Counted from the first letter of the stretch, positions 22,202-36,019 are shown. The stretch: 64,000 nucleotides of DNA from Castellaniella defragrans (GCF_014203015.1 NZ_JACHIB010000010.1:1-64000); one strand, 5' to 3'. Notes: generated from the sequence alone by a model not told the origin. Numbers and translations: made by a program.

Positions 22202-22561
22202 TCATGCTCCTGCCGCAACGAGTTTGGCCTGGAAGGCCTCTTTGGTGACGCCGGTCTGCTGGGCGCCGATGTCCTGCATGTCCAGACCGAAGATGCCCGC
22301 CAGCTTGGCCAGGTAGTAGGGGTGGCCCCCGGCGGCGATCATCTTCAGGACCTGGCGGCTGCGGACGGCCTCCTTCTGCGCTTCCGTCAGGTTGTAGCGC
22401 GTCATGTAGGCTTCCTCGTCCCGCAGGAAGGCTTCGCGGCACTCGGCCGCGTTGAAGCTGAAGCACATGCGGTTCAGGGCGTAGCCGATGCGGGCCAGGT
22501 CGCCATCGAAGATCATGGTGCCGGGGATCTCCCGCCGGCGCTTGCGTGTCGCTGCTGTCAT
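22202..22561 (-). CDS. Second LigA-type dioxygenase small subunit
   Basis: A 119-residue LigA-domain protein with IPGTMIFDGDLARIGYALNR near residue 12 and GGHPYYLAKLAGIFGLDMQD near residue 80. The standard LigA asparagine-tyrosine motif (GGNIYF) is replaced by GGHPYY, so the active-site cap differs from that of ligA at 7222-7611. AGGAG is 6 bases before the ATG at 22561. It is paired with the catalytic subunit immediately downstream. Confidence 0.85.
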   Translation of the reverse strand: MTAATRKRRREIPGTMIFDGDLARIGYALNRMCFSFNAAECREAFLRDEEAYMTRYNLTEAQKEAVRSRQVLKMIAAGGHPYYLAKLAGIFGLDMQDIGAQQTGVTKEAFQAKLVAAGA

Positions 22562-22647
22562 TGATGTCTCCTTGTGGTTGAGAGAGGTCGGCCGCCGCGC
22601 CGATGTCGCGGCGGGTACGGACAGGCCCATGGTGACGCAGGACGGAT

Positions 22648-22668
22648 CTTTGGAGAATGGACTTTTGA
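22648..22668. promoter_or_regulatory. Shared AraC-type promoter element, copy 1
   Basis: Within the 160-base divergent gap between the second LigA gene and an AraC gene, the 14 bases GAATGGACTTTTGA (22655-22668) are identical to 25002-25015 in the pobA/pobR gap. A preceding CTTTG makes a loose direct repeat with CTTTTG. AraC-family activators commonly bind direct repeats, so this is a likely operator. Confidence 0.5.
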
Positions 22669-22721
22669 TTTTTAAAAATGTACATTTCGTGGATGCATGC
22701 CCCCACTCCCGGGAGGACCCC

Positions 22722-25018
<2,297 letters not shown>

Positions 25019-25931
25019 TTAAACTTGCCAGGATGAAATATTTCGATCATGCGCCGATCTTCAAGCTCTACGGCGGGCGGGAAGAATGGTCCGGAGCGGA
25101 GCGGGTGCATTGCGAAACCATCGCCTCGCGCAGCCGCTTGCACAATTGGCATATCCGGCCCCACCGGCATTCGGGGCTCTACCAGATCCTCCACCTGCAG
25201 CGGGGCCGGGCCGTCGTCTGCCTGGACGAGGCGCGGCACGCCGTGGACGGGCCCGCGGTCATCGAGGTGCCGCAGGCCTTCGTGCACGGATTCGAGTTCG
25301 ACGAGGACTGCGCCGGCCACGTCGTGACGATCGCCTATCCCCTGCTGATGCGCCTGGTCCGCCTGCTCGGGCCGCGTGCCGCCCCGCCGCCGCAGCCGGT
25401 CCTGCACGCCCTCGCGGACGAGGACGGCGCGAACCTGAGCGAGGCCTTCGCGCAGCTGAACGCCCGCTACCTGACCCAGGAGGAGTTCCGCGACGCGCGC
25501 ATCGAGGCCTGGCTGACGCTGATCTACGCGCGGCTGCGCAGCCGCCGCCCGGGCACGGAACCCGACGCCCCGCCCCGCCCGCGGGGCCTGGAACACCACA
25601 CGCGCTTCGGCGAACTGCTGGAAGCCTCGTACGCCGCGCACCACGACGTGGCCTGGTACGCGGCGCGGCTGGGCATGACCGCCGCGCACCTGAACGTGAT
25701 CACCCGCGCCCATGCCGGCAAATCCCCGCTGCAGCTGATCCACGAGCGGCTGGCGCTGGAGGCCGGACGCAGCCTGATCTACACCTCGATGACCATCGGC
25801 GAGATCTCCGACGCCCTGGGATTCTCGGAGCCCGCGCATTTCACGCGCTTCTTCCGCAAGGCGGCCGGGGAGTCGCCGCGCGCGTTCCGCCGGCGCGCCT
25901 GGGAGCAGGGCCGCGCGGCGGCCGCCCCGGC

Positions 25932-27325
<1,394 letters not shown>

Positions 27326-27329
<4 letters not shown>

Positions 27330-29197
27330 GCTCCCTCCTCCATCGGTTCCAGTGCCACCTCGAATGCCGCGCCCCGCGCGGCGTCGAGCGCTTCGAGCGT
27401 GCCGCCGAACTCGGCCAGGATGTCGCGCGAGATCACCAGGCCCAGCCCCACGCCCTGCGCCCGGGTGGTGAAGAAGGGCGTGAACAGGTGCTCGCGCGCG
27501 GCCGGATCGATGCCCGGCCCGTTGTCCTCGATGCGCACCCGCACCCGCCCGCCGGCGCGCGCGACGCTCAGGCGCACGCAGGGGCGTTCGGCCTGCGCGA
27601 GGGCCTCCAGCGCGTTGTGCAGCAGGTTGACGAAGACCTGCTCCAGGCGCATGGCGTCGGCCCGCACCCGGGGCGACGGCCCGGCGCGCCCGTCCTCCAG
27701 GCGCACGCCCTGCCGGCCCAGGCGCGGCCCGACCAGCATCAGCGCGCCATCCAGCGCCGCGTCGAGCTCGACCGCCTCCACGCAGGCCACCCGCTTGCGC
27801 GAGAAAGCCCGCAGCTCCTGGGTGATGCCGCCGATGCGCTCGGTCAGGCGGGCGATGGTGGACAGGTTCTCGTGCGCGCGGTCGGGCTGGCCGCGCCGCA
27901 GGAATTCGCCGGCATTGTCGGCATAGGTCCGGATCGCGCCGACCGGCTGGTTGATCTCGTGCGCCACGCCCGCCACGACCTGCCCCAGCAGCGACAGCTT
28001 GTTGGCCTGGACCAGTTCGTCCTGCATCTCGTGCAGGCGCGCCTCGGCGCGGCGGCGCTCGTCGATCTCGGCGCGCAGCCGCTCGTTGGCGTGCCGCAGC
28101 TCGCCCGTGCGCACGCGCACCTCGGCTTCGAGCGCGTCGCGCGCCGCCTGCAGCGCGCGCGCCCGCCGCCGCCGCTGCGCGGCCCACCACCCCGCCATGC
28201 CCAGGGCGGTCAGGGCCAGCAGGGTCAGCGCCTGGGCGGCGAGCGCGGCCTGGGCCAGGGCGGCCGACACGGGCTTGAGCAGATGCAGGCGCCAGCCGTC
28301 CATGTGCGCCACGGCCTGCTCGACGTGCAGCACGCGCGCGCCCCTGTCCAGGCCGGCCGCCGCGCGCGTCAGGCGCAGCAGGGGCGCCGGGGACAGGTCC
28401 TCGTCCACCAGGAACGGCTCCAGGGGCAGCGGATCCAGGGGCGCCGCGCCGAACTGCAGGCTGGCGCGGACCTGCACCGCCTCGACCGGCGACATGGGCC
28501 GCGCCACCCGGTAATGCCAGTCCTCCGGATAGCCCAGCAGCACCACCTGGCGCCCGTCGGTGACGAACTGCGGCATGCCGCTGCGGGCCCAGGCGGATTC
28601 CAGGTCGCGGAAGCCGATCTTGAGCACCACCACGCCCAGCGGGCCGTGCGCGCCGTCGATCCGGCGCGACAGGTACAGGCCCGCCTCGTGGCTCACCACT
28701 CCGAGCGCGAAATGCGCGGCGTCGCGGGCGGCCATGGCGTCCCTGAAATACGGCCGGAAGCGGTAGTCGTGGCCGACGAAGGAATCCGGCTCGCGCCAGT
28801 TGCTCGCCGCCACGGTCCAGCCGCTCGCGTCCAGCACGTACAGGACGGAAGGCCCCAGTTCCCGGCTCAGCGTCTCCAGGCGGCGGTTCAGCGCCTCCAG
28901 CGCGACCGGGGCGGGGGATTCCAGCGCGGCCTCCAGCGCCGTGTCCTGCGCCAGCACGCGCGGAATGGCGCGGAATTTGTCGAGCTTGTGGCCCAGCGCG
29001 GTGAGGCTCAACTGCGCCGAGACGCGCGCCTGGGATTCCAGATCGCGCAGGGCGCGCTCCCGCGCCCAGGCGCCGGCGCCCCAGAGCGCGCCCGCCAGCA
29101 GGGCGGCCCCCGCGACGGCCAGCAGCCAGCGCACCAGCCAGACGGATGGCCGGCGCCGGGAGGCGCGCGCGGCGGCGGAGGGTGGGGGAAGAGGCAT
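27326..29197 (-). CDS. dctB: C4-dicarboxylate sensor histidine kinase DctB
   Basis: A 623-residue sensor kinase. A membrane segment at about 22-42 is followed by a periplasmic double-PAS-like domain with the DctB block [15 protein letters not shown] near residue 145. A second membrane segment lies near 315-335, then a coiled coil and the kinase core: H-box [21 protein letters not shown]-box [11 protein letters not shown] and G-boxes IEDNGPGI and GVGLGLVIS. It senses succinate, malate or fumarate and signals to DctD. Confidence 0.92.
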
Positions 29198-29207
29198 GCT
29201 CGTCCTG

Positions 29208-29251
29208 GCGGAATTTCGGACATTCTACCGCATGGGTGTGCGGAATTCCGC
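29208..29251. promoter_or_regulatory. Two phased DctD-type upstream activator sites
   Basis: GCGGAATTTCGG (29208-29219) and the perfect palindrome GCGGAATTCCGC (29240-29251) are 32 bases apart, close to three helical turns. They lie about 110-150 bases upstream of the sigma-54 promoter of dctA, as expected for enhancer sites of an NtrC-class activator. Confidence 0.6.
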
Positions 29252-29360
29252 CAAACCCCGATCCGGAGGGTGGCGGCCCGGCGGCCGGCATGCCGCCGCA
29301 GGCGCGGGAAAATTCTTTCCAATCAATCGGATACTGTCCATTCCGGAGCGTCTGGAAAAA

Positions 29361-29377
29361 CTGGCATGGAGATTGCT
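29361..29377 (+). promoter_or_regulatory. Sigma-54 (-24/-12) promoter of dctA
   Basis: CTGGCATGGAGATTGCT matches the sigma-54 consensus YTGGCACGrNNNTTGCW at all but one position (T for C). The GG and GC elements have the required spacing. Transcription would begin near 29388, about 97 bases before the dctA start codon. Confidence 0.78.
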
Positions 29378-29484
29378 TTGTCCTTCTGCGGCGGGTCTTG
29401 CGAGGATGCCGCCTTCCCTTGAAAAAGATGCCGGGGCCGATGCGGCGGACCCGCCCCGCCCGGCCCTGTCTGGAGACACAGACC

Positions 29485-30861
29485 ATGCTCGATATCCCGA
29501 CCCGCGCCCTCCCCGCGCGCAAACTGCCGTTCTACCGGATCCTCTACGTCCAGGTGCTGTTCGCCATCGCCGTGGGCATCCTGCTCGGGCACTACGCGCC
29601 CGCGCTGGGCGAAGCCATGAAGCCCCTGGGCGACGGCTTCATCAAGCTCGTCAAGATGATCATCGCCCCGGTGATCTTCCTGACCGTGACGACCGGCATC
29701 GCCGCCATGAGCGACCTGAAGAAGGTCGGCCGCGTCACGGGCAAGGCCATGCTGTATTTCCTGACCTTCTCGACCCTGGCGCTGGTGATCGGCATGATCG
29801 TCAGCCACGTCGTGCAGCCCGGCGCCGGCATGCACATCGATCCGGCGTCCCTGGACCAGGGCGCGGTGGCCACCTACGTGTCCAAGGCGCACGATTCCAC
29901 CATCAGCGGCTTCCTGATGAACATCATCCCGGCCACGATGTTCAGCCCCTTCGTCAGCGGCGACATCCTCCAGGTCCTGTTCGTCGCCGTGCTCGCGGGC
30001 ATCGCCCTGGCCATCATCGGCGAACGCGCCAAGCCGGTGCTGGACCTGCTCACCGCCCTGGCCGCGCCGGTCTTCAAGATCGTGGAGATCCTGATGAAGG
30101 CCGCGCCCGTCGGGGCCTTCGGCGCCATGGCCTTCACCATCGGCAAGTACGGCATCGGCTCGGTGCTGAACCTGGCGATGCTGGTGGGCACCTTCTACGC
30201 CACCGCCGTGCTGTTCGTGCTGCTCGTGCTGGGCGCGGTGGCCCGCTACAACGGCTTCTCGATCCTGAAGCTGGTGCGCTACATCCGCGAGGAGCTGCTG
30301 CTGGTGCTGGGCACCAGTTCCTCGGAAGCCGCCCTGCCCACCCTGATGCAGAAGATGGAAGGCGCCGGCTGTTCCAAGTCGGTCGTGGGCCTGGTGATCC
30401 CCACGGGCTATTCCTTCAACCTGGACGGCACCAACATCTACATGACCATGGCGGCCCTGTTCATCGCGCAGGCCTGCGACATTCCCCTGAGCCTGGGCGA
30501 CCAGATCCTGCTCCTGCTGGTGGCCATGCTCAGCTCCAAGGGCGCCGCCGGCGTCACCGGCGCCGGCTTCATCACGCTGGCGGCCACGCTGTCGGTCATC
30601 CCCTCGGTGCCGGTGGCCGGCATGGCCCTGATCCTGGGCGTGGACCGCTTCATGTCCGAATGCCGTGCGCTCACCAACCTGGTGGGCAACGCCACCGCCA
30701 CCGTGGTGGTGGCCCGCTGGGAAGGCGAGCTGGACACGCGCCGCCTGGACGCGGCCCTGTCCTCGGGCGAGATGCCGACGGACACCGCCGCCCAGACCCA
30801 GCCGCTCGGCCTGGTCGAGTCCCAGGGCCAGGCCGCCCTGCGGGTCGGCCAGGCGGCCTGA
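29485..30861 (+). CDS. dctA: C4-dicarboxylate:cation symporter DctA
   Basis: A 458-residue DAACS-family carrier with about nine hydrophobic segments. Hallmarks are [17 protein letters not shown] near residue 55, the serine-rich loop [17 protein letters not shown] near residue 275 and [19 protein letters not shown] near residue 312. It imports succinate, fumarate and malate. The ATG at 29485 follows GGAG by 9-10 bases and fits the family N-terminus; upstream extension lies over the promoter. A link to the island is plausible, because the lig pathway ends in C4 acids. Confidence 0.94.
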   Translation: MLDIPTRALPARKLPFYRILYVQVLFAIAVGILLGHYAPALGEAMKPLGDGFIKLVKMIIAPVIFLTVTTGIAAMSDLKKVGRVTGKAMLYFLTFSTLALVIGMIVSHVVQPGAGMHIDPASLDQGAVATYVSKAHDSTISGFLMNIIPATMFSPFVSGDILQVLFVAVLAGIALAIIGERAKPVLDLLTALAAPVFKIVEILMKAAPVGAFGAMAFTIGKYGIGSVLNLAMLVGTFYATAVLFVLLVLGAVARYNGFSILKLVRYIREELLLVLGTSSSEAALPTLMQKMEGAGCSKSVVGLVIPTGYSFNLDGTNIYMTMAALFIAQACDIPLSLGDQILLLLVAMLSSKGAAGVTGAGFITLAATLSVIPSVPVAGMALILGVDRFMSECRALTNLVGNATATVVVARWEGELDTRRLDAALSSGEMPTDTAAQTQPLGLVESQGQAALRVGQAA

Positions 30862-30875
30862 GGCCGGATACGCAG

Positions 30876-30906
30876 CCCGGCCGCGCCCGCCTGCGCGGGC
30901 CGGCCG
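30876..30906 (+). terminator. GC-rich hairpin after dctA
   Basis: GCCCGC-CTGC-GCGGGC with flanking CGGCC/CGGCCG forms a strong hairpin 15 bases after the dctA stop, between two convergent genes. No T-run follows, so efficient intrinsic termination is uncertain. A tandem GGGATCAGGTCC repeat follows at about 30949-30972. Confidence 0.4.
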
Positions 30907-30972
30907 CGGCGCAATCCCGCCCGGCCGGCTCCGGGACCGGGATCAGGTCCGGGATCAGGTCCGGCTCCAGTC

Positions 30973-32001
30973 CTAGGCCGCCATGTCGAGCACGACGCGG
31001 CCGTCGATGCGGCCCTGCAGCATGCGCTCGAAGACCTGGTTGACGTTCTCCAGCTTCTCGGTGGAGACGGTGGCCGCGACCTTCCCGGCGCCGGCGAAGT
31101 CCAGCGCCTCCTGGAGATCCAGGCGGGTCCCGACGATGGAGCCGCGCACGGTGATGCCGTTGAGCACCATGTCGAAGATCGGCAGGGGGAAGTCGCCCGG
31201 CGGCAGGCCGTTCAGGGCGATCGTGCCGCCGCGCCGCGCCATGCCCAGGGCCTGCTCGAAGGCCTTGGGAGACACGGCGGTCACCAGCACGCCGTGGGCG
31301 CCGCCGATCTCGCGCCGCAGGTACGCCGCGGGATCGGTTTCCCGGGCGTTCACCGTCACCTCCGCGCCCAGCCGGCGCGCCAGCGCGAGCTTGCTGTCGT
31401 CGATGTCCACCGCCGCGACGTTCAGGCCCATGGCCCGGGCGTACTGGACCGCCATGTGGCCCAGGCCGCCGATCCCGGAGATCACCACCCAGTCGCCCGG
31501 CTTGGTGTCGGTGACCTTCAGGCCCTTGTACACGGTGACGCCCGCGCACAGGACCGGCGCGATCTCGACGAAGCCGACGCCATCGGGCAGGCGGCCGACG
31601 TAGTCGGCCTCGGCGACGGTGTAGCGGGCAAAGCCGCCATTGACCGAATAGCCGGTGTTCTGCTGGCTCTCGCACAGGGTTTCCCAGCCGCCCAGGCAAT
31701 GCGCGCAATGCCCGCAGGCCGAATACAGCCAGGGGATGCCCACGCGGTCGCCCTCCTTGACGTGGCGCACGCCGGCTCCCAGGCCGACCACGTAGCCCAC
31801 GCCCTCGTGGCCCGGGATGAAGGGCGGCTTGGGCTTGACCGGCCAGTCGCCGTGCGCGGCGTGCAGGTCGGTATGGCAGACTCCGGATGCCTCGATCTGC
31901 ACCAGGATCTGGCCCGGACCGGGCCGGGGCACGGCGACTTCCTCGATCGCCAGCGGCTTGCCGAATTCGCGCACGACGGCGGCTTTCATGGTGGTTTCCA
32001 T
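30973..32001 (-). CDS. adhP: Zinc-dependent alcohol dehydrogenase
   Basis: A 342-residue medium-chain dehydrogenase. The catalytic zinc region is Cys42 (SGVCHTD) and His65-Glu66 (GHEGVG). The structural zinc cysteines are Cys96, Cys99, Cys102 and Cys110. The NAD motif is [13 protein letters not shown] near residue 180. It oxidises ethanol or other primary alcohols to aldehydes. The ATG at 32001 has AGGAG 9 bases upstream; a second ATG 12 bases later is too far from it. It lies 141 bases downstream of the aldehyde dehydrogenase and is probably part of its sigma-54 transcript. Confidence 0.9.
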   Translation of the reverse strand: METTMKAAVVREFGKPLAIEEVAVPRPGPGQILVQIEASGVCHTDLHAAHGDWPVKPKPPFIPGHEGVGYVVGLGAGVRHVKEGDRVGIPWLYSACGHCAHCLGGWETLCESQQNTGYSVNGGFARYTVAEADYVGRLPDGVGFVEIAPVLCAGVTVYKGLKVTDTKPGDWVVISGIGGLGHMAVQYARAMGLNVAAVDIDDSKLALARRLGAEVTVNARETDPAAYLRREIGGAHGVLVTAVSPKAFEQALGMARRGGTIALNGLPPGDFPLPIFDMVLNGITVRGSIVGTRLDLQEALDFAGAGKVAATVSTEKLENVNQVFERMLQGRIDGRVVLDMAA

Positions 32002-32142
32002 CGATGTGTTCTCCTTTTTCCGGCCAAAGGCTCCCCCGGCGCTCCGGCGGAGCGCCCTTCTTTTCGGAGCCCGGCTCTGATTTGAAAGACTGGGAAGAGC
32101 TGAATGAAGGACGCCGGCCATCGGGCCGGCGTCACGACTGCG

Positions 32143-33669
32143 TCAGAAGAACCCGAGCGCGTCCGGGCTGTAGCTGACCAGCAGGCACTTGGTCTGCTGG
32201 TAGGCGTTCAGCGCCATCTTGTGGTTCTCGCGGCCGATGCCGGACTGCTTGTAGCCGCCGAAGGCGGCGTGCGCCGGGTAGAGGTGGTAGCAGTTGGTCC
32301 AGACCCGGCCGGCCTGGATCTGGCGCCCGACGCGGTAGGCCTGCGAGCCGTCGCGCGTCCACACCCCGGCCCCCAGGCCGTAGTCGGTGTCGTTGGCGAT
32401 GGCGATGGCCTCGTCCTCGTCCCGGAAGGTCATGACGGAGGCCACGGGGCCGAAGATTTCCTCCTGGAAGACGCGCATGTCGTTCTCGCCGAACAGCAGC
32501 GTGGGCTTGACGTAGAAGCCCTGGTCCAGGCCGGCGCCGGGCACGTTGCGCGCCCCGCCCGTCAGGCAGCGGGCGCCTTCCTCGCGGCCGATGTCGATGT
32601 AGCCCAGGATCTTGTCCATCTGCGCCTTGGATACCTGGGCGCCCAGCATGGTGGAGGCGTCCAGGGGGTGGCCGGTCTTCATGGATTCGACCCGCTTGAT
32701 GGCGCGCTCGATGAAGCGCTCGTAGATGGATTCCTGGATCAGGATGCGCGAGGGGCAGGTGCAGACCTCGCCCTGGTTCAGGGCGAACATGCTCAGGCCT
32801 TCCAGCGCCTTGTCGAAGAAGGCGTCTTCCTGGTCCATCACGTTGGCGAAGAAGATGTTGGGGCTCTTGCCGCCCAGCTCCACCGTGCTGGGGATCAGGT
32901 TGTCGGCGGCCGCGCGCAGGATGTGCTTGCCGGTCGGCGTCGAGCCGGTGAAGGCGATCTTGGCGATGCGCTTGCTGGAGGCGAGCGCCGCGCCGGCTTC
33001 CTTGCCGAAGCCGTTGACGATGTTGAGCACGCCGGGCGGCAGCAGGTCGCCGATCAGTTCCATCAGCACCAGGATCGAGGCCGGCGTCTGCTCGGCGGGC
33101 TTGAGCACCACGCAGTTGCCCGCCGCCAGGGCCGGGCCGAGCTTCCAGGCGGCCATCAGCAGGGGAAAGTTCCAGGGGATGATCTGCCCCACGACGCCCA
33201 TGGGCTCGTGGAAATGGTAGGCCACCGTGGTCTTGTCGATTTCCGAGATGCCGCCTTCCTGGGCGCGGATGCAGCCGGCGAAATAGCGCAGGTGGTCGAC
33301 GGCCAGGGGCAGGTCCGCCGCCATGGTCTCGCGCAGCGGCTTGCCGTTGTCGATGGTCTCGGCCACCGCCAGCAGGCGCAGGTTCTGTTCCATGCGGTCG
33401 GCGATGCGCAGCAGCACGCCGGCGCGCTCCGTCACCGAGGTCTCGCCCCAGGCCTTGCGCGCGGCGTGGGCGGCATCCAGCGCGGCTTCGACGTCGGCGG
33501 CGTCCGAACGCGGAACCTCGCAGAACACCTGCCCGGTGATCGGCGAAAGGTTGTCGAAATACTGCCCCGCGGCCGGCGCCACCCAGCGTCCGCCGATGTA
33601 GTTCTCGTAGTGCTTCTTGTAGGGAAAGCCGATATCGATGCCAAAGTGCTTCAGGTCGGTCATGTCCAT
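32143..33669 (-). CDS. Aldehyde dehydrogenase (AcoD/ExaC-like)
   Basis: A 508-residue NAD-dependent aldehyde dehydrogenase. It has [20 protein letters not shown] near residue 165, the catalytic Glu in VELGGKSP near 270 and the nucleophilic Cys in [11 protein letters not shown] near 305. The C-terminus LGFF is typical of acetaldehyde dehydrogenase II. AGGAG sits 6 bases before the ATG. It is preceded by a near-perfect sigma-54 promoter and is divergent from an AcoR-like activator. Acetaldehyde is the likely substrate, with the alcohol dehydrogenase downstream supplying it. Confidence 0.92.
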   Translation of the reverse strand: MDMTDLKHFGIDIGFPYKKHYENYIGGRWVAPAAGQYFDNLSPITGQVFCEVPRSDAADVEAALDAAHAARKAWGETSVTERAGVLLRIADRMEQNLRLLAVAETIDNGKPLRETMAADLPLAVDHLRYFAGCIRAQEGGISEIDKTTVAYHFHEPMGVVGQIIPWNFPLLMAAWKLGPALAAGNCVVLKPAEQTPASILVLMELIGDLLPPGVLNIVNGFGKEAGAALASSKRIAKIAFTGSTPTGKHILRAAADNLIPSTVELGGKSPNIFFANVMDQEDAFFDKALEGLSMFALNQGEVCTCPSRILIQESIYERFIERAIKRVESMKTGHPLDASTMLGAQVSKAQMDKILGYIDIGREEGARCLTGGARNVPGAGLDQGFYVKPTLLFGENDMRVFQEEIFGPVASVMTFRDEDEAIAIANDTDYGLGAGVWTRDGSQAYRVGRQIQAGRVWTNCYHLYPAHAAFGGYKQSGIGRENHKMALNAYQQTKCLLVSYSPDALGFF

Positions 33670-33758
33670 GTCTGTCTCCTTGGTAGGGGGCCGGACCCTG
33701 CGCGGGCGGGACCCCGGACGCGCCGCCGCGCTGCGCGGCGGTGCTCCCTTCCGTCAAA

Positions 33759-33773
33759 GCAAGGACCGTGCCA
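33759..33773 (-). promoter_or_regulatory. Sigma-54 promoter of the aldehyde dehydrogenase
   Basis: On the minus strand the sequence reads TGGCACGGTCCTTGC, a full match to the core TGGCACG-N4-TTGC. The -24 element is about 100 bases upstream of the aldehyde dehydrogenase start codon. The divergent AcoR-like gene encodes a sigma-54 activator with an intact GAFTGA loop, so the pair fits. Confidence 0.82.
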
Positions 33774-33937
33774 ACTATTGCCCGGCACTGCCCGCGGTCC
33801 CCGGCGGAATCGGCGCGCGCCGCCATGCCGGGCCGCGGACCGGAGCGGCGGCAGGCGCCGCGCGGTTCTCCGGACGCGGCTTTCAAAGACCGGGCCACGG
33901 TGGCATACTGGATCCGATTCGGCTTTCAAAACAGGGA

Positions 33938-33958
33938 CTTGTCGCATTTTGCGACAAG
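33938..33958. promoter_or_regulatory. Probable activator site: dyad CTTGTCGCA-N3-TGCGACAAG
   Basis: A perfect dyad with 9-base arms lies 165 bases upstream of the sigma-54 promoter and about 70 bases before the AcoR-like start codon. Half-sites TTGCGACA (33993-34000) and CGCGACAC follow. The position and symmetry suit an enhancer-type site for the divergent activator. Confidence 0.6.
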
Positions 33959-34030
33959 CCGCGCCGCAAGCGGCGACAGTCTTCGGCGCGGATTGCGACA
34001 GCATCCGCGACACCCCGCACGGAGGACTCC

Positions 34031-36019
34031 ATGCAGACACCGCCCACGATCCACCTGGCGCCGGGCGCCCGCCCGCAGGCGGCGACGCGCATCCACCAGT
34101 CCTGGGCGCGCTGCGCCGACCTCGATCCCGCATTGCTGGCCGATCCCAATCCCCTGCCCCGCGCCGACCTGGACCTGCGCCGCGAGGCCCACCGGCACCT
34201 GTTGCGCGCCGCCGAGCCCAGCCTGGGGGCGCTGGGCACGCTGGCGGATTCGGCGCACAGCGTCGTGCTGCTGGCCGACCCCAGCGGCCTGATCCTGCAC
34301 GAACGCGGCAGCCGCAGCTTCCAGGACAAGGCGCGCCGCGTGGCGCTGCAGCCCGGCGTCAGCTGGGCCGAGCCCCTGCGCGGCACCAACGCCATCGGCA
34401 CGGCCCTGCACGACGGCCGCGCCGTGCGCATCCACGGCGCGGAGCATTTCCTCGCCTGCAACAGCATCCTCAGCTGCCACGCCGCGCCCATCTTCTCGGC
34501 CACCGGCGAGATCCTCGGCATCCTCGACCTGTCCGGCCCGGCCGACGACATGCGCGACACCATGCTGGCCCTGGTGCAGCGCATGGCGCGGGGCATCGCC
34601 GACCAGATCCTGGGCGAAAGCCCGCTGCGCCGGCTGGATTTCCGCCTCGGCCGGGGGCCGGAGGACGACGGCCACGCCCTGCTGCTGCTGGACGACGATG
34701 CCCGCATCGCCGGCGCCAACGAGGCCGCCCTGCGCGCGCTGGACGCCGACTGGGGCCGCCTGATCGGCACGCCCTGCGCGCAATGGATCGACGGGCCGCT
34801 GCGCAGCCGCGACGCGCCGCTGCACCGCCACGACGGCCAGCCCCTGACCGGCCGCCTGATCGGGCCGCCGCCCGCGCCGGCACGCCCCGCGCCCGCGCCG
34901 CCGGCAACGGCGCGACCCCCGGCCCCGGCGCCCGTCCGCCCCACGGCCCGTCCCCTGCCCGAGCCCGACGCGGTCAGCAGCCCCCTGCTGGACCAGGCCG
35001 TGCGCGCCCTGGACACGGGCCTGGCGGTCCTGCTGTGCGGCGAGACCGGCACGGGCAAGGAAGTCCTGTCGCGCCACATCCACGCCCGCAGCGTCTGGCG
35101 CACCGGGCCCTTCGTCGCCATCAACTGCGCCGCCCTGCCTGAGCACCTGGTCGAATCCGAACTCTTCGGCTACGAGCCGGGCGCCTTCACCGGCGCGCGG
35201 CGCGAAGGCGCGCGCGGCCTGCTGCGGCAGGCGCAGGGCGGTGTGCTGTTCCTGGACGAGATCGGCGACATGCCGCTGGCGCTGCAGACCCGGCTGCTGC
35301 GGGTCCTGCAGGAGCGCGAGGTCCAGCCCCTGGGCTCGGACAAGCGCGTGCCCCTGGAATTCGGCCTGATCAGCGCCAGCCACCAGGACTTGAAGTCACT
35401 GGTGGCGCAGGGCCGGTTCCGCGCCGACCTGTACTACCGCCTGCAGGACATGCCGCTGCAGCTGCCGCCGCTGCGCGCGCGGCCCGACCTGGCGGCCTTC
35501 ATCGGCGACGCCTACCGGGCCCTGGAGGGCCACCTGGCCGGCGATGCGCTGGCCGCGCTGGCCCGCCACGACTGGCCGGGCAATTACCGGGAACTGTTCA
35601 GCGTGCTGCGCCGGCTGCGCTGCCAGCACCCGGGGCCCGCGCCCGTCGCGGCCCGCGACCTGCCCGGAGACATCGCGCCGCCGGCCTGCGCGCCCGCCGG
35701 TCCAGACGGCATCGGCCCAGGCGGCATCGGTGCGGACGGCATCGGTGCGGACGGCATCGGCCCGGACGGCATCGGTCCGATCGCCCTCGCCGATGCGTTC
35801 CGCGGCGGGGCGCCGGCGGCCCGGACCGGTGCCGGCATCGGCATCGGCACCGGCCTGTCGGACACGGACACGGGTGCGACCCCGCCGGCCGCGGGCCTGC
35901 GCGCGCTGGAACGCCAGGCCATCGAACAGGCCCTGCGCGCCTGCCAGGGCAACGTCAGCCGCGCCGCGCGCCGCCTGGGCATCCACCGCAGCACGCTGTA
36001 CCGCAAGCTGAAAGGCTGA
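34031..36019 (+). CDS. AcoR-like sigma-54-dependent transcriptional activator
   Basis: A 662-residue regulator. It has an N-terminal GAF-type sensor at about 60-200 (LRGTNAIGTALHDGRAVRIH), a PAS-like segment near 215-290 and an Ala/Pro linker. The AAA+ domain follows, with Walker A GETGTGKE and the GAFTGA loop. The protein ends with a Fis-type helix-turn-helix (NVSRAARRLGIHRSTLYRKL). It lacks a receiver domain and so should bind a small effector directly. GGAGG is 5 bases before the ATG at 34031. Between the AAA+ and DNA-binding domains there is a run of GIGAD/GIGPD pentapeptides encoded by a 15-base tandem repeat, unusual for the family. Confidence 0.88.
   Translation: MQTPPTIHLAPGARPQAATRIHQSWARCADLDPALLADPNPLPRADLDLRREAHRHLLRAAEPSLGALGTLADSAHSVVLLADPSGLILHERGSRSFQDKARRVALQPGVSWAEPLRGTNAIGTALHDGRAVRIHGAEHFLACNSILSCHAAPIFSATGEILGILDLSGPADDMRDTMLALVQRMARGIADQILGESPLRRLDFRLGRGPEDDGHALLLLDDDARIAGANEAALRALDADWGRLIGTPCAQWIDGPLRSRDAPLHRHDGQPLTGRLIGPPPAPARPAPAPPATARPPAPAPVRPTARPLPEPDAVSSPLLDQAVRALDTGLAVLLCGETGTGKEVLSRHIHARSVWRTGPFVAINCAALPEHLVESELFGYEPGAFTGARREGARGLLRQAQGGVLFLDEIGDMPLALQTRLLRVLQEREVQPLGSDKRVPLEFGLISASHQDLKSLVAQGRFRADLYYRLQDMPLQLPPLRARPDLAAFIGDAYRALEGHLAGDALAALARHDWPGNYRELFSVLRRLRCQHPGPAPVAARDLPGDIAPPACAPAGPDGIGPGGIGADGIGADGIGPDGIGPIALADAFRGGAPAARTGAGIGIGTGLSDTDTGATPPAAGLRALERQAIEQALRACQGNVSRAARRLGIHRSTLYRKLKG
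35709..35780 (+). repeat. 15-base tandem repeat inside the AcoR-like gene
   Basis: About five copies of a 15-base unit with the core GGCATCGGTGCGGAC or GGCATCGGCCCGGAC encode the pentapeptide Gly-Ile-Gly-Ala/Pro-Asp. The unit length keeps the frame. It lies in the linker before the helix-turn-helix. Confidence 0.7.

Larger units (their letters stand above)
33670..34030. other. 361-base divergent regulatory region of ald and the AcoR-like gene
   Basis: This gene-free stretch holds a sigma-54 promoter pointing towards the aldehyde dehydrogenase (33759-33773), a 21-base dyad (33938-33958) and two more TGCGACA-like half-sites at about 33971-34012. The GGAGG ribosome-binding site of the AcoR-like gene is at 34021-34025. 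No further coding potential was recognised. Confidence 0.7.

Noticed and set aside
22200-22205. Alternative ATG for the second LigB-type subunit, overlapping the small-subunit stop
   Set aside because: The AGGAG is only one base before it, whereas the ATG at 22199 has a seven-base spacing and the family start MAHLIG.
30949-30972. Tandem GGGATCAGGTCC between dctA and adhP
   Set aside because: Only two units in a short convergent gap; it looks like chance duplication with no associated function.
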